Part shown: piece after piece, positions 47,477-56,171 of the stretch
Position numbering within the stretch: position 1 is the first letter of the stretch
Layout of the letters: every line of letters begins with the position of its first letter
Source of the DNA: Advenella mandrilli
GTDB taxonomy: Bacteria > Pseudomonadota > Gammaproteobacteria > Burkholderiales > Burkholderiaceae_B
Reading direction: 5' to 3'
DNA: 64,000 nt
NCBI RefSeq assembly: GCF_016595155.1
Contig: NZ_JAENGP010000010.1
Coordinates: forward strand, 103,012-167,011
Position numbers and translations under genes: made by a program
The notes under the pieces: generated by a model
Databases searched by the model: none
What the model saw: only the letters and a program-made list of their open reading frames with translations
Told to the model about the DNA's origin: nothing

Positions 47477-48235
47477 ATGAGCAAGGCTACGTTACCAACA
47501 CCCTCTATAGAGCAGATATTGCGCGAACACGCACCCCTGGTGCGTAGCATTGCCCTTAAAATGATGGCCCGGCTGCCCGCCAATATAGAACTGGATGACC
47601 TGATCCAGGCCGGCATGATTGGCCTGCTGGATGCTGCCCAGCGTTTTGAAAACACCGGTGCCGCGCAATTTACCAGCTACGCCAATACTAGAATAAGGGG
47701 CGCCATTACCGACGAGCTGCGCCGCCAGGACTGGCTGCCGCGCACCCTGCGCAGCAAAAACAGCAAAATCCAGAAAGCCATGGCCCAGGCCCAAAAAAAG
47801 CTGGGCTATGAACCTGGTGATGAAGAAATTGCCGAAGAACTGGGGATTACCGTAGAAGCCTACCGCGAACAACTGCACGACGTGGGCACGGTGCATGTGG
47901 TGCACTATGAAGATTTCAGGTTTGACAGCGACGAAGGTGAACGGGAAAACAACCAGCTGGACAGGTTGATGGGGGGTACAGATGAATACAACCCGCTAGC
48001 GGGCCTGCTGAATGAAGAATTCAAACATACGCTGGTTGAATGCATTGGCAAACTGCCTGAAAGGGAGCAGCTGGTGCTGTCCTTGATATTTGAACAAGCC
48101 TTGAACCTGAAAGAAATAGCCGCCGTGCTGGAGCTGACCGAGGGCAGGGTATCGCAACTGCGCTCGCAGGCGGTGTTGAGATTGCGCAGCATGCTGAAAG
48201 AAGCGTATTGGGACCAGTTGCCAGAGAATTTTTAA
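47477..48235 (+). CDS. fliA: Flagellar sigma factor sigma-28 (FliA)
   Basis: Directs RNA polymerase to late flagellar promoters. The 252-residue product has region 2 (PANIELDDLIQAGMIGLLDA and FTSYANTRIRGAITDELRRQ), region 3 (KAMAQAQKKLGYEPGDEEIA) and region 4 (LPEREQLVLSLIFEQALNLK, with the helix-turn-helix EIAAVLELTEGRVSQL). It is divergent from fliD and upstream of fliC, two of its likely targets. Its activity should be held by FlgM. Confidence 0.97.
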   Translation: MSKATLPTPSIEQILREHAPLVRSIALKMMARLPANIELDDLIQAGMIGLLDAAQRFENTGAAQFTSYANTRIRGAITDELRRQDWLPRTLRSKNSKIQKAMAQAQKKLGYEPGDEEIAEELGITVEAYREQLHDVGTVHVVHYEDFRFDSDEGERENNQLDRLMGGTDEYNPLAGLLNEEFKHTLVECIGKLPEREQLVLSLIFEQALNLKEIAAVLELTEGRVSQLRSQAVLRLRSMLKEAYWDQLPENF

Positions 48236-48264
48236 TAAAAAATTAAAAAATGATTAAAAAACAT

Positions 48265-48291
48265 TAAAGAAAAAAAAACACAGGCCGTTAA
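48265..48291 (+). promoter_or_regulatory. Sigma-28 promoter of fliC
   Basis: TAAAGAAA (48265-48272), an 11-bp spacer and GCCGTTAA (48284-48291), in the 144-base gap after fliA. The -10 box ends 88 bp before the fliC ATG, leaving a sizeable 5' untranslated leader. Confidence 0.75.
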
Positions 48292-48379
48292 TAAGAACAT
48301 AAACCGGTAGTAAGCCTTCAAGACAAAGGTGAAATGACTTGGTTTTTCTTGAAGTGATCTTATTTTTTTGGAGTGTTCC

Positions 48380-49552
48380 ATGTCTGTAATTAATACAAAC
48401 TATCTGGCTCTTGTTTCCCAGAATAACCTGACAAAATCCCAAAATGCATTGGGTTCTGCAATTGAGCGTTTGTCTTCAGGCTTACGCATTAACAGCGCCA
48501 AGGACGACGCTGCTGGTCAAGCTATCGCTAACCGCTTCACGTCTAATATTAAGGGTTTGACCCAAGCCGCTCGTAATGCTAACGATGGTATCTCCATTGC
48601 GCAGACGACCGAAGGTGCACTGAACGAAATTAACAACAATTTGCAGCGAGTTCGCGAACTGACCGTTCAAGCACAGAACGGATCGAACTCCGCGTCCGAC
48701 ATCGACTCCATTCAACAAGAAGTTAACCAGCGTTTGGAGGAAATTAATCGTATTGCAGAGCAAACAGACTTCAACGGCACAAAAATTCTCTCAAAAGACG
48801 CTGACACCACTATTGGAATTCAGGTTGGAGCGAACGATAATGAGCGGATTGATATTTCTATTAAAGCAAACGGCGCATGGAACTTGTATAAAGAAACGGG
48901 AGTTGGTGCACCCGCTTATGGTACAGACAGCCGTGATGTCAAAATCCATGGCTTTGATGTATTGAGTAATTCCGGTTCGACAACGGAAGTGGCAAACGCA
49001 GTTTCGCTTACTAATGCTCAAAATCTTGCTGCTGAAAAAGCCGGTTTAACGGATGCTACCACCGCGAGGTCGGTATCTTATGACGATGGTAATAGTTACG
49101 CTATCGTCGTCGGAGCCGTTGGATCCGAGACAGCTTACGCACTCAGCTTCGATGCTGAAGGTCGGGCTGTGGTGGGTGGCGAACTGGCCGGAGCGAGCAA
49201 AGAGGCCGCTGTTGCTGCCCCTGTTCCAGCAAACGCAGTCGTTGGTGGCACGACATCAGTAAAAGTTGCTGCGGGTAATAGCGACGCACTAAAGGTCATC
49301 GATGATGCGCTGATGGCCGTTGATAATCAACGCAGCGATCTGGGTGCAATCCAAAATCGTTTCCAGTCGACGGTTGCCAATTTGAGCAACACAATCACCA
49401 ACCTGTCCGCAGCTCGTTCGCGCATTGAAGACGCCGACTACGCAGTCGAAGTCTCCAACATGACTCGCGCTCAGATCCTGCAACAGGCTGGCACTTCGGT
49501 TCTGGCACAAGCCAACCAAGTACCGCAAGGCGTTCTGTCGCTGCTGCGTTAA
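48380..49552 (+). CDS. fliC: Flagellin FliC
   Basis: Filament subunit of 390 residues. The N-terminal D0/D1 part has INTNYLALVSQNNLTKSQNA and LSSGLRINSAKDDAAGQAIA; QRVRELTVQA near residue 95 corresponds to the stretch recognised by Toll-like receptor 5 in enterobacterial flagellins. The C-terminal part has LSAARSRIEDADYAVEVSNM and ends QGVLSLLR. A short central domain (about 140-300) is variable. I chose the ATG at 48380 with GGAG six bases ahead; the TTG twelve bases upstream has no site. It is followed by three hairpins in a row. Confidence 0.97.
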   Translation: MSVINTNYLALVSQNNLTKSQNALGSAIERLSSGLRINSAKDDAAGQAIANRFTSNIKGLTQAARNANDGISIAQTTEGALNEINNNLQRVRELTVQAQNGSNSASDIDSIQQEVNQRLEEINRIAEQTDFNGTKILSKDADTTIGIQVGANDNERIDISIKANGAWNLYKETGVGAPAYGTDSRDVKIHGFDVLSNSGSTTEVANAVSLTNAQNLAAEKAGLTDATTARSVSYDDGNSYAIVVGAVGSETAYALSFDAEGRAVVGGELAGASKEAAVAAPVPANAVVGGTTSVKVAAGNSDALKVIDDALMAVDNQRSDLGAIQNRFQSTVANLSNTITNLSAARSRIEDADYAVEVSNMTRAQILQQAGTSVLAQANQVPQGVLSLLR

Positions 49553-49567
49553 TTCACATAGCAGTAG

Positions 49568-49635
49568 TGGGGACGGGAAACCGTCCTCGTGTGGAACACG
49601 AAGCCGCCTTTCCTTCTGGATCGGCGGTTTTTCCG
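49568..49635 (+). terminator. Three consecutive hairpins ending in a terminator, after fliC
   Basis: The first stem is eight pairs with a GAAA loop (GGACGG 49571-49576 with CCGTCC 49581-49586, extended outward). The second is CGTGT-GGA-ACACG (49588-49600). The third pairs CCGCC (49604-49608) with GGCGG (49623-49627), followed by TTTTT, and is the likely intrinsic terminator. The first two may protect the abundant fliC mRNA from 3' decay. Confidence 0.7.
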
Positions 49636-49671
49636 TTTTCGGGATGCTACGGTAGATGAAGCACCAGCTCT

Positions 49672-50121
49672 TTATCGCAAAATCACTTTCTTCTTGATCG
49701 GCTTTCCATCGCTTCCCTGGACGGTCCGATGTCCATAGAGGCCAACTGTCTCCAGATTATTCCGCACGGCGTTATCGCTGACGCTGATGCCTTCTTCCCT
49801 CAATGCCTTGCCAATCTGACTCGGATTGGCATACAGGCCAGATCGAGCCATATCTTCAATACGTTGCCTCACGTCAGCAGATAACGCCATGCCGTTCTTC
49901 TTCGGTGCCCGGCTTTTTGGTGATGGCACGACGGCTTCTCCAGTCTCCTTGATATTCTTCTTCACGGCGCCAAGCCAGCGATTGTAATTACTTCGCGCCA
50001 ATCCCAAATCCTTGCATGCCTGTGTGATTGTCTTTCGCTTCCTTTTGTCGGAGTGATTGACGGCGCTATGGACGGCTTTTACCAGTTGCGTTTTCTCTTC
50101 CTGAGATAGCTGCTTGCTCAT
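49672..50121 (-). CDS. Unidentified helix-turn-helix protein
   Basis: I do not recognise the family. From the ATG at 50121 it encodes 149 residues, highly basic, with two likely helix-turn-helix units: TITQACKDLGLARSNYNRWL (about 32-51) and a winged-helix-like SQIGKALREEGISVSDNAV (about 101-119), resembling the DNA-binding modules of transposases and their derivatives. The frame is open 138 bases further upstream without a ribosome site. It converges on fliC. It could be a domesticated transposase fragment or a local regulator; neither is shown. Confidence 0.5.
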   Translation of the reverse strand: MSKQLSQEEKTQLVKAVHSAVNHSDKRKRKTITQACKDLGLARSNYNRWLGAVKKNIKETGEAVVPSPKSRAPKKNGMALSADVRQRIEDMARSGLYANPSQIGKALREEGISVSDNAVRNNLETVGLYGHRTVQGSDGKPIKKKVILR

Positions 50122-50259
50122 CAAAAAACTATAACACATATGAGACAAACAGCAGCCTTGGTGCCTGTTTTTCCGACGCGATTCGATAAATACCCGGCCA
50201 CTTGGTGTCCTACTGCTTTTACCCGTGATGCCGAATGGCCTCATCTCATCATTACGCAC

Positions 50260-50785
50260 TCATCGGCATATGCCAATGAGGGTCTCAATTTCACGCTGCA
50301 GGCGACTTTGTGATCAGGAACATGGGGTCAGTCGTTCAGGGTATTCGGTTAAACTATGCACAAAATATCTGTAAAGAAGATGCTGAAGTGAACCACATAC
50401 ACGGAATCAACACACAGGCAAAACACCAAAGAAAAGACAAAAATCCTTTTAATCAACATTTCCCTCTAACCACTTCATTGAAGGAATGTTGATCACATGA
50501 CTGACCTAATCCACATATCTCACATCAGTCCGCCCGTAATGGGAATAACAACACAAATAAAGGACATACATGACCACGCATCACAACACCCAATTCCTAC
50601 AGTGAAATACTACTTCTCGTCTGGATGATTCGGGTAATACACTTTCATTATCCTAGCCCCGTCTGGTTCGATCTGCTGGAAAATATTGGATTGAGCATCA
50701 ATATAATGGTGGTACTTATTATTTTGAAGCAGAGCTAACCATACACGGAGATCAGCACAAGATTACAGCTCAGGCAAAATCTGAT
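50260..50785. other. Region without an intact gene
   Basis: Mostly AT-rich DNA with no credible gene. A short open frame at 50310-50492 has no ribosome site or recognisable product. From about 50660 the reading GTYYFEAELTIHGDQ appears in a frame one base off that of the next feature, so the flagellin-like relic starts here and is frameshifted near 50760. Confidence 0.4.
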
Positions 50786-51160
50786 ATGCGGGTTGCAAAA
50801 GCCGATATGGGTGGCGGCACTTTGCAGCAGGTTAATTACGCACCGGCTGTGCCTTTGTCTACGGCGGACTACAGTTTAACGCTGGATGGTAATGACGAAC
50901 TAGGGAATAGCAATTTAAAATTGGTACATGTGGGCGGCTATTACTATGTTGAAGAAAACCTGGGTAGTGATAAATATGCCTACTTTAAGGCCAACGTAAC
51001 TATTAAAACGGGTGGCGCACAAAATATTGTTACCGTTGATTCAAGCCGCACCAATAAAATATCAACGAGTGACCAACCCTATGTGAATGGTACAGGGTGG
51101 GTGGTTGTTTGCCTGCCTGTCGGTTATTGTTGCTATATATGGAAAACGCCAACAAAATGA
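50786..51160 (+). pseudogene. Relic resembling a flagellin variable (D2/D3) domain
   Basis: The frame encodes 124 residues with no flagellin ends, but the inside reads like the outer domain of long flagellins: DYSLTLDGNDELGNSNLKLV, GGYYYVEENLGSDKYAYFKA, then VTIKTGGAQNIVTVDSS and NKISTSD, the point at which such flagellins normally return to the D1 helix. After that the text is unrelated. Similarity continues upstream in another frame. I infer a decayed second flagellin, or a fragment carried in by recombination. The intact fliC has a different centre. Confidence 0.4.
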
Positions 51161-51236
51161 TTCAATATGACTTCGCTGGATGCTTATTGTAAACTGCCTG
51201 CTTTTGAACGATATATACGCGATAGGGGATAAACAC

Positions 51237-51824
51237 GTGCGAGTGACGAGGTGGAAAATTTATGTCTTGCTGGCCATGGGTGGTTTGTTGATGGGCTGCA
51301 CGAGCAAGGCGCCCTCAGATAAGGATGTGGAGGTCGCTCTTAAACAGCTATGGGCTGGTAACTCTTGGGAGTTCAGCTCTAATTTCGATGTTACCAACTT
51401 TGACAGACTGAACGGCTGGAAAGATGGCGAAGACTATTGGGTAGAGGTGACTTACAAGGTGAAGGCCAGGCAACCATACTATGCGATAGTAGCTGATTGT
51501 GTTGAACCTACCGTGGCGGAATACAATGATACGACCATGGGGCAGATTACAATGGGCCTGAGCGCCATGATGAAAGGATTTCAAGGTACCGAGGCGTTGG
51601 ATGAGTATAAGGAATACCTCAAGACCAATCCCGAGCCGGCAAAGATGGAACTGGCCCGCAGCAAGTATGAAGCGCAATATGTGAATATTGCTTTTCTGGA
51701 TTGTGTGAATTATCTTGCCGAGAAATCAAGTGTTTTCCATAAGGATCTGAAGACGGGTGACACGCTGGATTACAACCTCAAATTGAGGTTCAAGCAAACA
51801 GAGCAGGGTTGGAAGAACCTGTAG
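51237..51824 (+). CDS. Putative lipoprotein of unknown function
   Basis: I chose GTG at 51237, which has GGGGA seven bases upstream and gives a compact lipoprotein signal: VLLAMGGLLMGC, with the lipobox LMGC near residue 21. An ATG 57 bases upstream would bury that signal behind an odd N-terminus. The mature part (about 175 residues) is hydrophilic with two further cysteines and no domain I recognise; it contains YWVEVTYKVKARQPYYAIVA and a lysine-rich end. It stands alone between the flagellin relic and the antitoxin remnant. Confidence 0.6.
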   Translation: MRVTRWKIYVLLAMGGLLMGCTSKAPSDKDVEVALKQLWAGNSWEFSSNFDVTNFDRLNGWKDGEDYWVEVTYKVKARQPYYAIVADCVEPTVAEYNDTTMGQITMGLSAMMKGFQGTEALDEYKEYLKTNPEPAKMELARSKYEAQYVNIAFLDCVNYLAEKSSVFHKDLKTGDTLDYNLKLRFKQTEQGWKNL

Positions 51825-51866
51825 TCAGCCGCATCAGTTCAAGATTGCGCAGGCACCATTAGTTAA

Positions 51867-52069
51867 TCACGTTGTGCTGTAAAGATTGCCCTTAAAAGGC
51901 TGGATATGAGCCAGCGTATCGTAAAGGGCTTCTCTGGCCAATTCGGTATCATAATGAGCTTGAAGGCTTAGCCAGCTTTGGGCATCAGTATTGGTAATCA
52001 CCGACAGCACAAGGCGTTACCAAAAACCATCACCACGCGACTTAGCAAGGTATCCATTCCAGCCCGCAT
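51867..52069 (-). pseudogene. Remnant of a HigA-type antitoxin
   Basis: The minus strand reads TDAQSWLSLQAHYDTELARE followed by ALYDTLAHIQPF, closely matching the C-terminus of HigA-like antitoxins (WLNLQxxYDLxxAR...). The segment upstream, MDTLLSRVVMVFGN, is in a different frame and resembles the end of the preceding helix-turn-helix part. The N-terminal DNA-binding half and any toxin gene are absent. It is a decayed toxin-antitoxin locus at the left edge of the defence island. Confidence 0.5.
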
Positions 52070-52072
52070 AAG

Positions 52073-52156
52073 ATGGGTTTTATCGAAAAACTGTTGGATG
52101 GCACTGCTATTCATTCGGATTTGCAGGAAATAGCAGAGACTTATTCATCGAATTAA
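52073..52156 (+). pseudogene. Chimeric scar: hsdS start joined to the end of the secreted-protein gene
   Basis: The 27-codon frame begins MGFIEKLLDG, almost the same as [10 protein letters not shown] at the start of the intact hsdS downstream, and then continues TAIHSDLQEIAETYSSN, identical to the end of the gene at 62543-63004. The join is at TTGGATGGC, a word both parents share. The hsdS part differs in several bases from the hsdS in this window, so it derives from another allele. Confidence 0.7.
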
Positions 52157-52158
52157 GG
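52094..52158 (+). repeat. 65-bp direct repeat, left copy
   Basis: Identical over 65 bases to 62942-63006. The two copies enclose the GmrSD-like gene, the hsd operon, the HEPN gene and most of the secreted-protein gene, about 10.8 kb. Confidence 0.9.
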
Positions 52159-52427
52159 CATTTGCAAAGGAATGCATAAGCAGAATAGAAATTAGTGAGT
52201 TTGCAGATGCGATGAGGGTAAGTTTACGGATTGAATTGGTTATTTAGATTAATAGCGGCTTCTTCATTGCTTTATTTGTCATAAAAAGTTACATTATTTT
52301 AATGACGTTGGGCAAGTCAGGCGCCGTTTTCTATATGGTAAAGCAGTACAGGGCGCCAACACCCAATCCGGGGCGATATTGGAAAAGGCAATATCGCTTA
52401 TTCGCACTAGATGGAACTTGATATTAC
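52159..52427. promoter_or_regulatory. Leader of the defence island with an inverted repeat
   Basis: AT-rich for its first half. GCGATATTG (52373-52381) pairs with CAATATCGC (52389-52397) around seven bases, 30 bases ahead of the next gene, with no T-run after it; it could be an operator. GGCGCC occurs at about 52320 and again at about 52352. I see no confident promoter. Confidence 0.4.
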
Positions 52428-54533
52428 ATGAAAGCCAAAGAAGCAAGACTCTTGGAGTTTTTAAAAAACACACCTCAGTTTGTTATTCCTATTTATCAGC
52501 GAACTTATTCATGGAAAGAAAAAGAGTGCCAACAATTGTGGGATGACGTTCTTCGCAGTGGTTATAACGATAATATCAAGGCGCACTTTATAGGGTCCGT
52601 CGTTTATGTTGAGAAAGGCTTGTACTCAGTGTCTGATCAAACGCCGTTATTGCTTATTGATGGCCAGCAACGTATAACAACCATTACCCTTCTTATTGCC
52701 GCACTCACAGAAGTGATAGGTGATCAAGAACCTATTGAAGATTTTAGTCGTGCTAAATTAAAAGGTTATTATTTAACGAACCCTTTGGAAAGTGGTGAAA
52801 AATTCCATAAATTGATTTTATCTCAAACAGATGATAAATCACTTAAAGCAATCATCCATGGAAATCAACAACCCGATGACAAGTCGATTCGAGTAGTTGA
52901 AAATTTTGAGTTTTTCAAATCCAAGTTAGAAAAGCTGGGTGACCTGAAGCCGATCTGTAAAGGCCTGGCAAAATTGATGGTGGTTGATATTTCTCTGGAT
53001 CGGGAACAGGACAACCCGCAGTTGATATTTGAAAGCATGAACTCTACGGGTAAAGAGTTAAGCCAAGCCGATTTAATCCGTAATTACATTCTTATGGGGT
53101 TAGAGCCAACGCATCAGACCCATTTATACGAACAATATTGGCGACCCATGGAGTTGGCGTTTGGACAGCAAGCCTATAGTGATTATTTTGATAGTTTTAT
53201 GCGCCATTACCTGACGGTCAAAACTCGTGAAATTCCTAAAATTGGTGAAGTGTATGAAATGTTCAAAGAGTATTCAATGCAACCTGCCGTGGTAAATAAA
53301 GGCTTTGAGGAACTGGTCAAAGACATCAAAAATCACGCTATGTATTTCTGTAACTTTGTCTTAGGTAAGGAAAAAGATGAAGATTTAAAACTGGCCTTTA
53401 AGGACTTAAGAGAACTTAAAGTTGATGTTGCCTACCCTTTGCTGCTGGAGCTTTACTCGGATTTTTCACAAGGTCTTTTGACTCATGACGAGTTTTTATC
53501 AGCTGTGCGCATTATTGAAAGTTATGTGTTTAGGCGTACGATCTGCGAGATTCCTACAAACTCAATGAATAAAACCTTTGCTCGTATGGGAATTGGTCTG
53601 AGGAAAGATCGCTACCTCGAAAGTCTCATGGCTTCTTTCCTATTGTTGCCATCTTATCGGCGTTTTCCTGGTGATGATGAGTTTCATCGAAAAATTCAAA
53701 CCAAAGACGTTTATAACTTTCGCAGTAAAAGTTATTGGTTAAGGCGGATGGAAAATTTTGGCCGAAAAGAGCGGGTTCTGGTTGATGACTACACCATTGA
53801 GCATATTATGCCGCAGGCCGACAATAAAGCAGAAAAGCTTCCCGAAGTCTGGCGTATTGAATTGGGTGATGAGTGGGAGCGTGTTTGGGAAACATATCGC
53901 CATACGCTAGGTAACTTGACTTTAACGGCCTACAATTCAGAGTACAGCAATAATGCATTTCAAGAAAAATGTAACCACCCATACGGATTCAAATTCAGTC
54001 CATTAAAGATGAACGAAGGGATTGTTGCTGAAAAACAGTGGAATGAGGCAGCTATTCAGAGGCGCGCCAAAAAATTGGCTGATAAAGCCACTCTTATCTG
54101 GAGCAAGGTTGAGTTAACTGCTGATATTATCGAGGCTTATAAGCCTCAAGTTGATCCGACCACTGAATATAGCCTGGCAGACCATCCCTATTTGTTGACC
54201 GGAAAAATGGCAGAACTATACCAGGTCTTTCGTAAGTCCGTTCTGGAACTTGATCCTTGCGTGACAGAAGAAGTGAAAAAGCTCTACGTGGCATTCAAGG
54301 CAGAGACCAATTTTGTTGATGTGGTTCCTCAAGCCAAAAGGTTACGATTATCGCTTAACATGCCTTTTACTGAGATTGATGACCCAAGAGGACTTTGCAA
54401 AGATGTCACCAATTTAGGGCGTTGGGGTAACGGTGATGTTGAGGTTGGGCTTGATAACCTGGACGATATTCCCCACGTCATGGCATTGGTGGCCCAAGCC
54501 TTTGAGCGGCAAATAGAAGCAGAGCAAAGTTAA
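52428..54533 (+). CDS. GmrSD-like (DUF262-DUF1524) type IV restriction endonuclease
   Basis: A 701-residue protein with the DUF262 nucleotide-binding domain (IPIYQRTYSW at 20-29 and IDGQQRITT at about 77-85) and a DUF1524 HNH-type nuclease domain with H459 in TIEHIMPQ and N496 in LGNLTL, followed by NNAFQEK. The C-terminal part (about 610-700) looks like the DUF5655 module often found in such proteins. GmrSD and BrxU have the same DUF262/DUF1524 core and cut modified phage DNA. In this position, beside type I restriction genes, a similar defence role is likely, but the target modification is unknown. It ends 81 bases before hsdM. Confidence 0.85.
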   Translation: MKAKEARLLEFLKNTPQFVIPIYQRTYSWKEKECQQLWDDVLRSGYNDNIKAHFIGSVVYVEKGLYSVSDQTPLLLIDGQQRITTITLLIAALTEVIGDQEPIEDFSRAKLKGYYLTNPLESGEKFHKLILSQTDDKSLKAIIHGNQQPDDKSIRVVENFEFFKSKLEKLGDLKPICKGLAKLMVVDISLDREQDNPQLIFESMNSTGKELSQADLIRNYILMGLEPTHQTHLYEQYWRPMELAFGQQAYSDYFDSFMRHYLTVKTREIPKIGEVYEMFKEYSMQPAVVNKGFEELVKDIKNHAMYFCNFVLGKEKDEDLKLAFKDLRELKVDVAYPLLLELYSDFSQGLLTHDEFLSAVRIIESYVFRRTICEIPTNSMNKTFARMGIGLRKDRYLESLMASFLLLPSYRRFPGDDEFHRKIQTKDVYNFRSKSYWLRRMENFGRKERVLVDDYTIEHIMPQADNKAEKLPEVWRIELGDEWERVWETYRHTLGNLTLTAYNSEYSNNAFQEKCNHPYGFKFSPLKMNEGIVAEKQWNEAAIQRRAKKLADKATLIWSKVELTADIIEAYKPQVDPTTEYSLADHPYLLTGKMAELYQVFRKSVLELDPCVTEEVKKLYVAFKAETNFVDVVPQAKRLRLSLNMPFTEIDDPRGLCKDVTNLGRWGNGDVEVGLDNLDDIPHVMALVAQAFERQIEAEQS

Positions 54534-54555
54534 TCTTGGTCCCAGAAAGAATTTC

Positions 54556-54583
54556 AGTCTTTTCGTATCAAGGCGAAAAGACT
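54556..54583. promoter_or_regulatory. Inverted repeat ahead of hsdM
   Basis: AGTCTTTTCG (54556-54565) and CGAAAAGACT (54574-54583) form a perfect ten-base inverted repeat around eight bases, 31 bases before the hsdM start. No T-run follows on the plus strand. It could be a regulator-binding site or an mRNA hairpin between the nuclease gene and hsdM. Confidence 0.5.
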
Positions 54584-54614
54584 CTGACAAACAAACAATC
54601 AGGAAAGATAGAAA

Positions 54615-56171
54615 ATGACAAGTGCACAACAACGTGCTGAACTTCAACGCCGGATCTGGCAAATCGCCAACGATGTACGTGGTTCCGTCGATGGCTGGGA
54701 CTTCAAGCAATATGTACTGGGTGCGCTGTTTTACCGCTTTATCAGTGAAAACTTTGCCAGCTATATTGAAGCGGGTGACGACAGCATCCACTACGCTGAC
54801 ATGCCGGATACGGTCATCACCCCTGAAATCAAAGACGATGCGATTAAAACCAAAGGCTACTTCATTTACCCCAGCCAGTTATTTGAAAAGGTCGTTAAAA
54901 ACGCGCACACCAATGAAAGCTTAAACACTGATCTGGCCAATATTTTCAGTGCAATTGAAAACTCGGCCAATGGTTACACTTCAGAATCTGACATAAAAGG
55001 CCTGTTCGCAGACTTTGACACCACCAGCAACCGCCTGGGTAATACGGTAAGCGATAAAAACAAACGCCTGGCCGCCGTGCTAAAGGGCGTGGCAGAACTG
55101 AACTTTGGCCATTTTAAAGACAGCCAGATTGATTTGTTTGGTGATGCCTACGAGTTTCTTATCTCGAATTATGCCGCCAATGCCGGCAAATCGGGCGGGG
55201 AATTTTTTACCCCGCAACACGTATCCAAACTGATTGCGCAACTGGCCATGCACAAGCAAACCAGCGTCAACAAAATTTATGACCCGGCGTGTGGCTCGGG
55301 TTCGTTGCTGTTGCAAGCCAAAAAACAATTTGAGGAACACATCATCGAAGACGGATTCTTTGGCCAGGAAATCAACCATACCACTTATAACCTGGCCCGC
55401 ATGAATATGTTCCTGCACAATATCAACTACGACAAGTTCAATGTTGAGCTGGGTGATACCCTGCTTAACCCGCATTTTGGCGACGACAAGCCTTTTGATG
55501 CGATTGTTTCCAATCCACCGTATTCAGTGAAATGGGTGGGTGCTGATGACCCCACCCTGATCAACGATGACCGCTTTGCCCCGGCAGGTGTGCTTGCGCC
55601 CAAGTCGAAGGCCGATTTTGCCTTTGTGCTGCACGCGCTCAGTTACCTGTCCAGCAAAGGCCGGGCGGCCATTGTCTGCTTTCCCGGTATTTTTTATCGT
55701 GGCGGCGCCGAGCAAAAAATCCGCCAATACCTTGTGGATAACAATTACGTGGAAACCGTTATTTCACTGGCCCCTAATCTGTTTTTTGGTACCAGCATTG
55801 CGGTGACTATTCTGGTCCTGTCCAAGCATAAAGCCGACACCACCACCCAATTTATTGATGCAAGTAGCCTGTTCAAAAAAGAAACTAACAATAATATTCT
55901 CACTGATGCGCACATCGAACAAATTATGCTGGCATTTGACAGCAAAGCGAATATTGAGCACTTTGCCAAGTCAGTTCCTTTTGATGACATCGCTGCCAAC
56001 GATTACAACCTGTCCGTCAGCAGCTACGTGGAAGCCAAAGATACCCGCGAAGTAGTGGATATTGCCCAGCTTAACGCCGAGCTTAAAACCACTGTCGCTA
56101 AAATTGACAAGCTGCGCAAGGATATTGATGCGATTGTGGCTGAGATTGAAAGCGAGGAGTTGGAAGGATGA
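54615..56171 (+). CDS. hsdM: Type I restriction-modification methyltransferase subunit HsdM
   Basis: Adenine-N6 methyltransferase subunit that protects host sites and forms the core of the restriction complex. The 518-residue protein has the helical HsdM N-terminal domain (about 7-150), the SAM motif [12 protein letters not shown] starting at D223, and the catalytic NPPY at N300. A C-terminal helical part ends in [16 protein letters not shown]. The length fits the type IC (EcoR124I) group. A CAGGAAAG ribosome site precedes the ATG. It overlaps hsdS by four bases. Confidence 0.96.
   Translation: MTSAQQRAELQRRIWQIANDVRGSVDGWDFKQYVLGALFYRFISENFASYIEAGDDSIHYADMPDTVITPEIKDDAIKTKGYFIYPSQLFEKVVKNAHTNESLNTDLANIFSAIENSANGYTSESDIKGLFADFDTTSNRLGNTVSDKNKRLAAVLKGVAELNFGHFKDSQIDLFGDAYEFLISNYAANAGKSGGEFFTPQHVSKLIAQLAMHKQTSVNKIYDPACGSGSLLLQAKKQFEEHIIEDGFFGQEINHTTYNLARMNMFLHNINYDKFNVELGDTLLNPHFGDDKPFDAIVSNPPYSVKWVGADDPTLINDDRFAPAGVLAPKSKADFAFVLHALSYLSSKGRAAIVCFPGIFYRGGAEQKIRQYLVDNNYVETVISLAPNLFFGTSIAVTILVLSKHKADTTTQFIDASSLFKKETNNNILTDAHIEQIMLAFDSKANIEHFAKSVPFDDIAANDYNLSVSSYVEAKDTREVVDIAQLNAELKTTVAKIDKLRKDIDAIVAEIESEELEG

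Noticed and set aside
50310..50492. A 60-codon frame after the helix-turn-helix gene
   Set aside because: No ribosome site, no recognisable domain, composition like non-coding DNA.
51989..52012. Short match to the IS66 tnpC end inside the antitoxin remnant
   Set aside because: 22 of 24 bases agree, but the surrounding reading continues as HigA-like protein; a match this short is not enough for a separate IS66 remnant.
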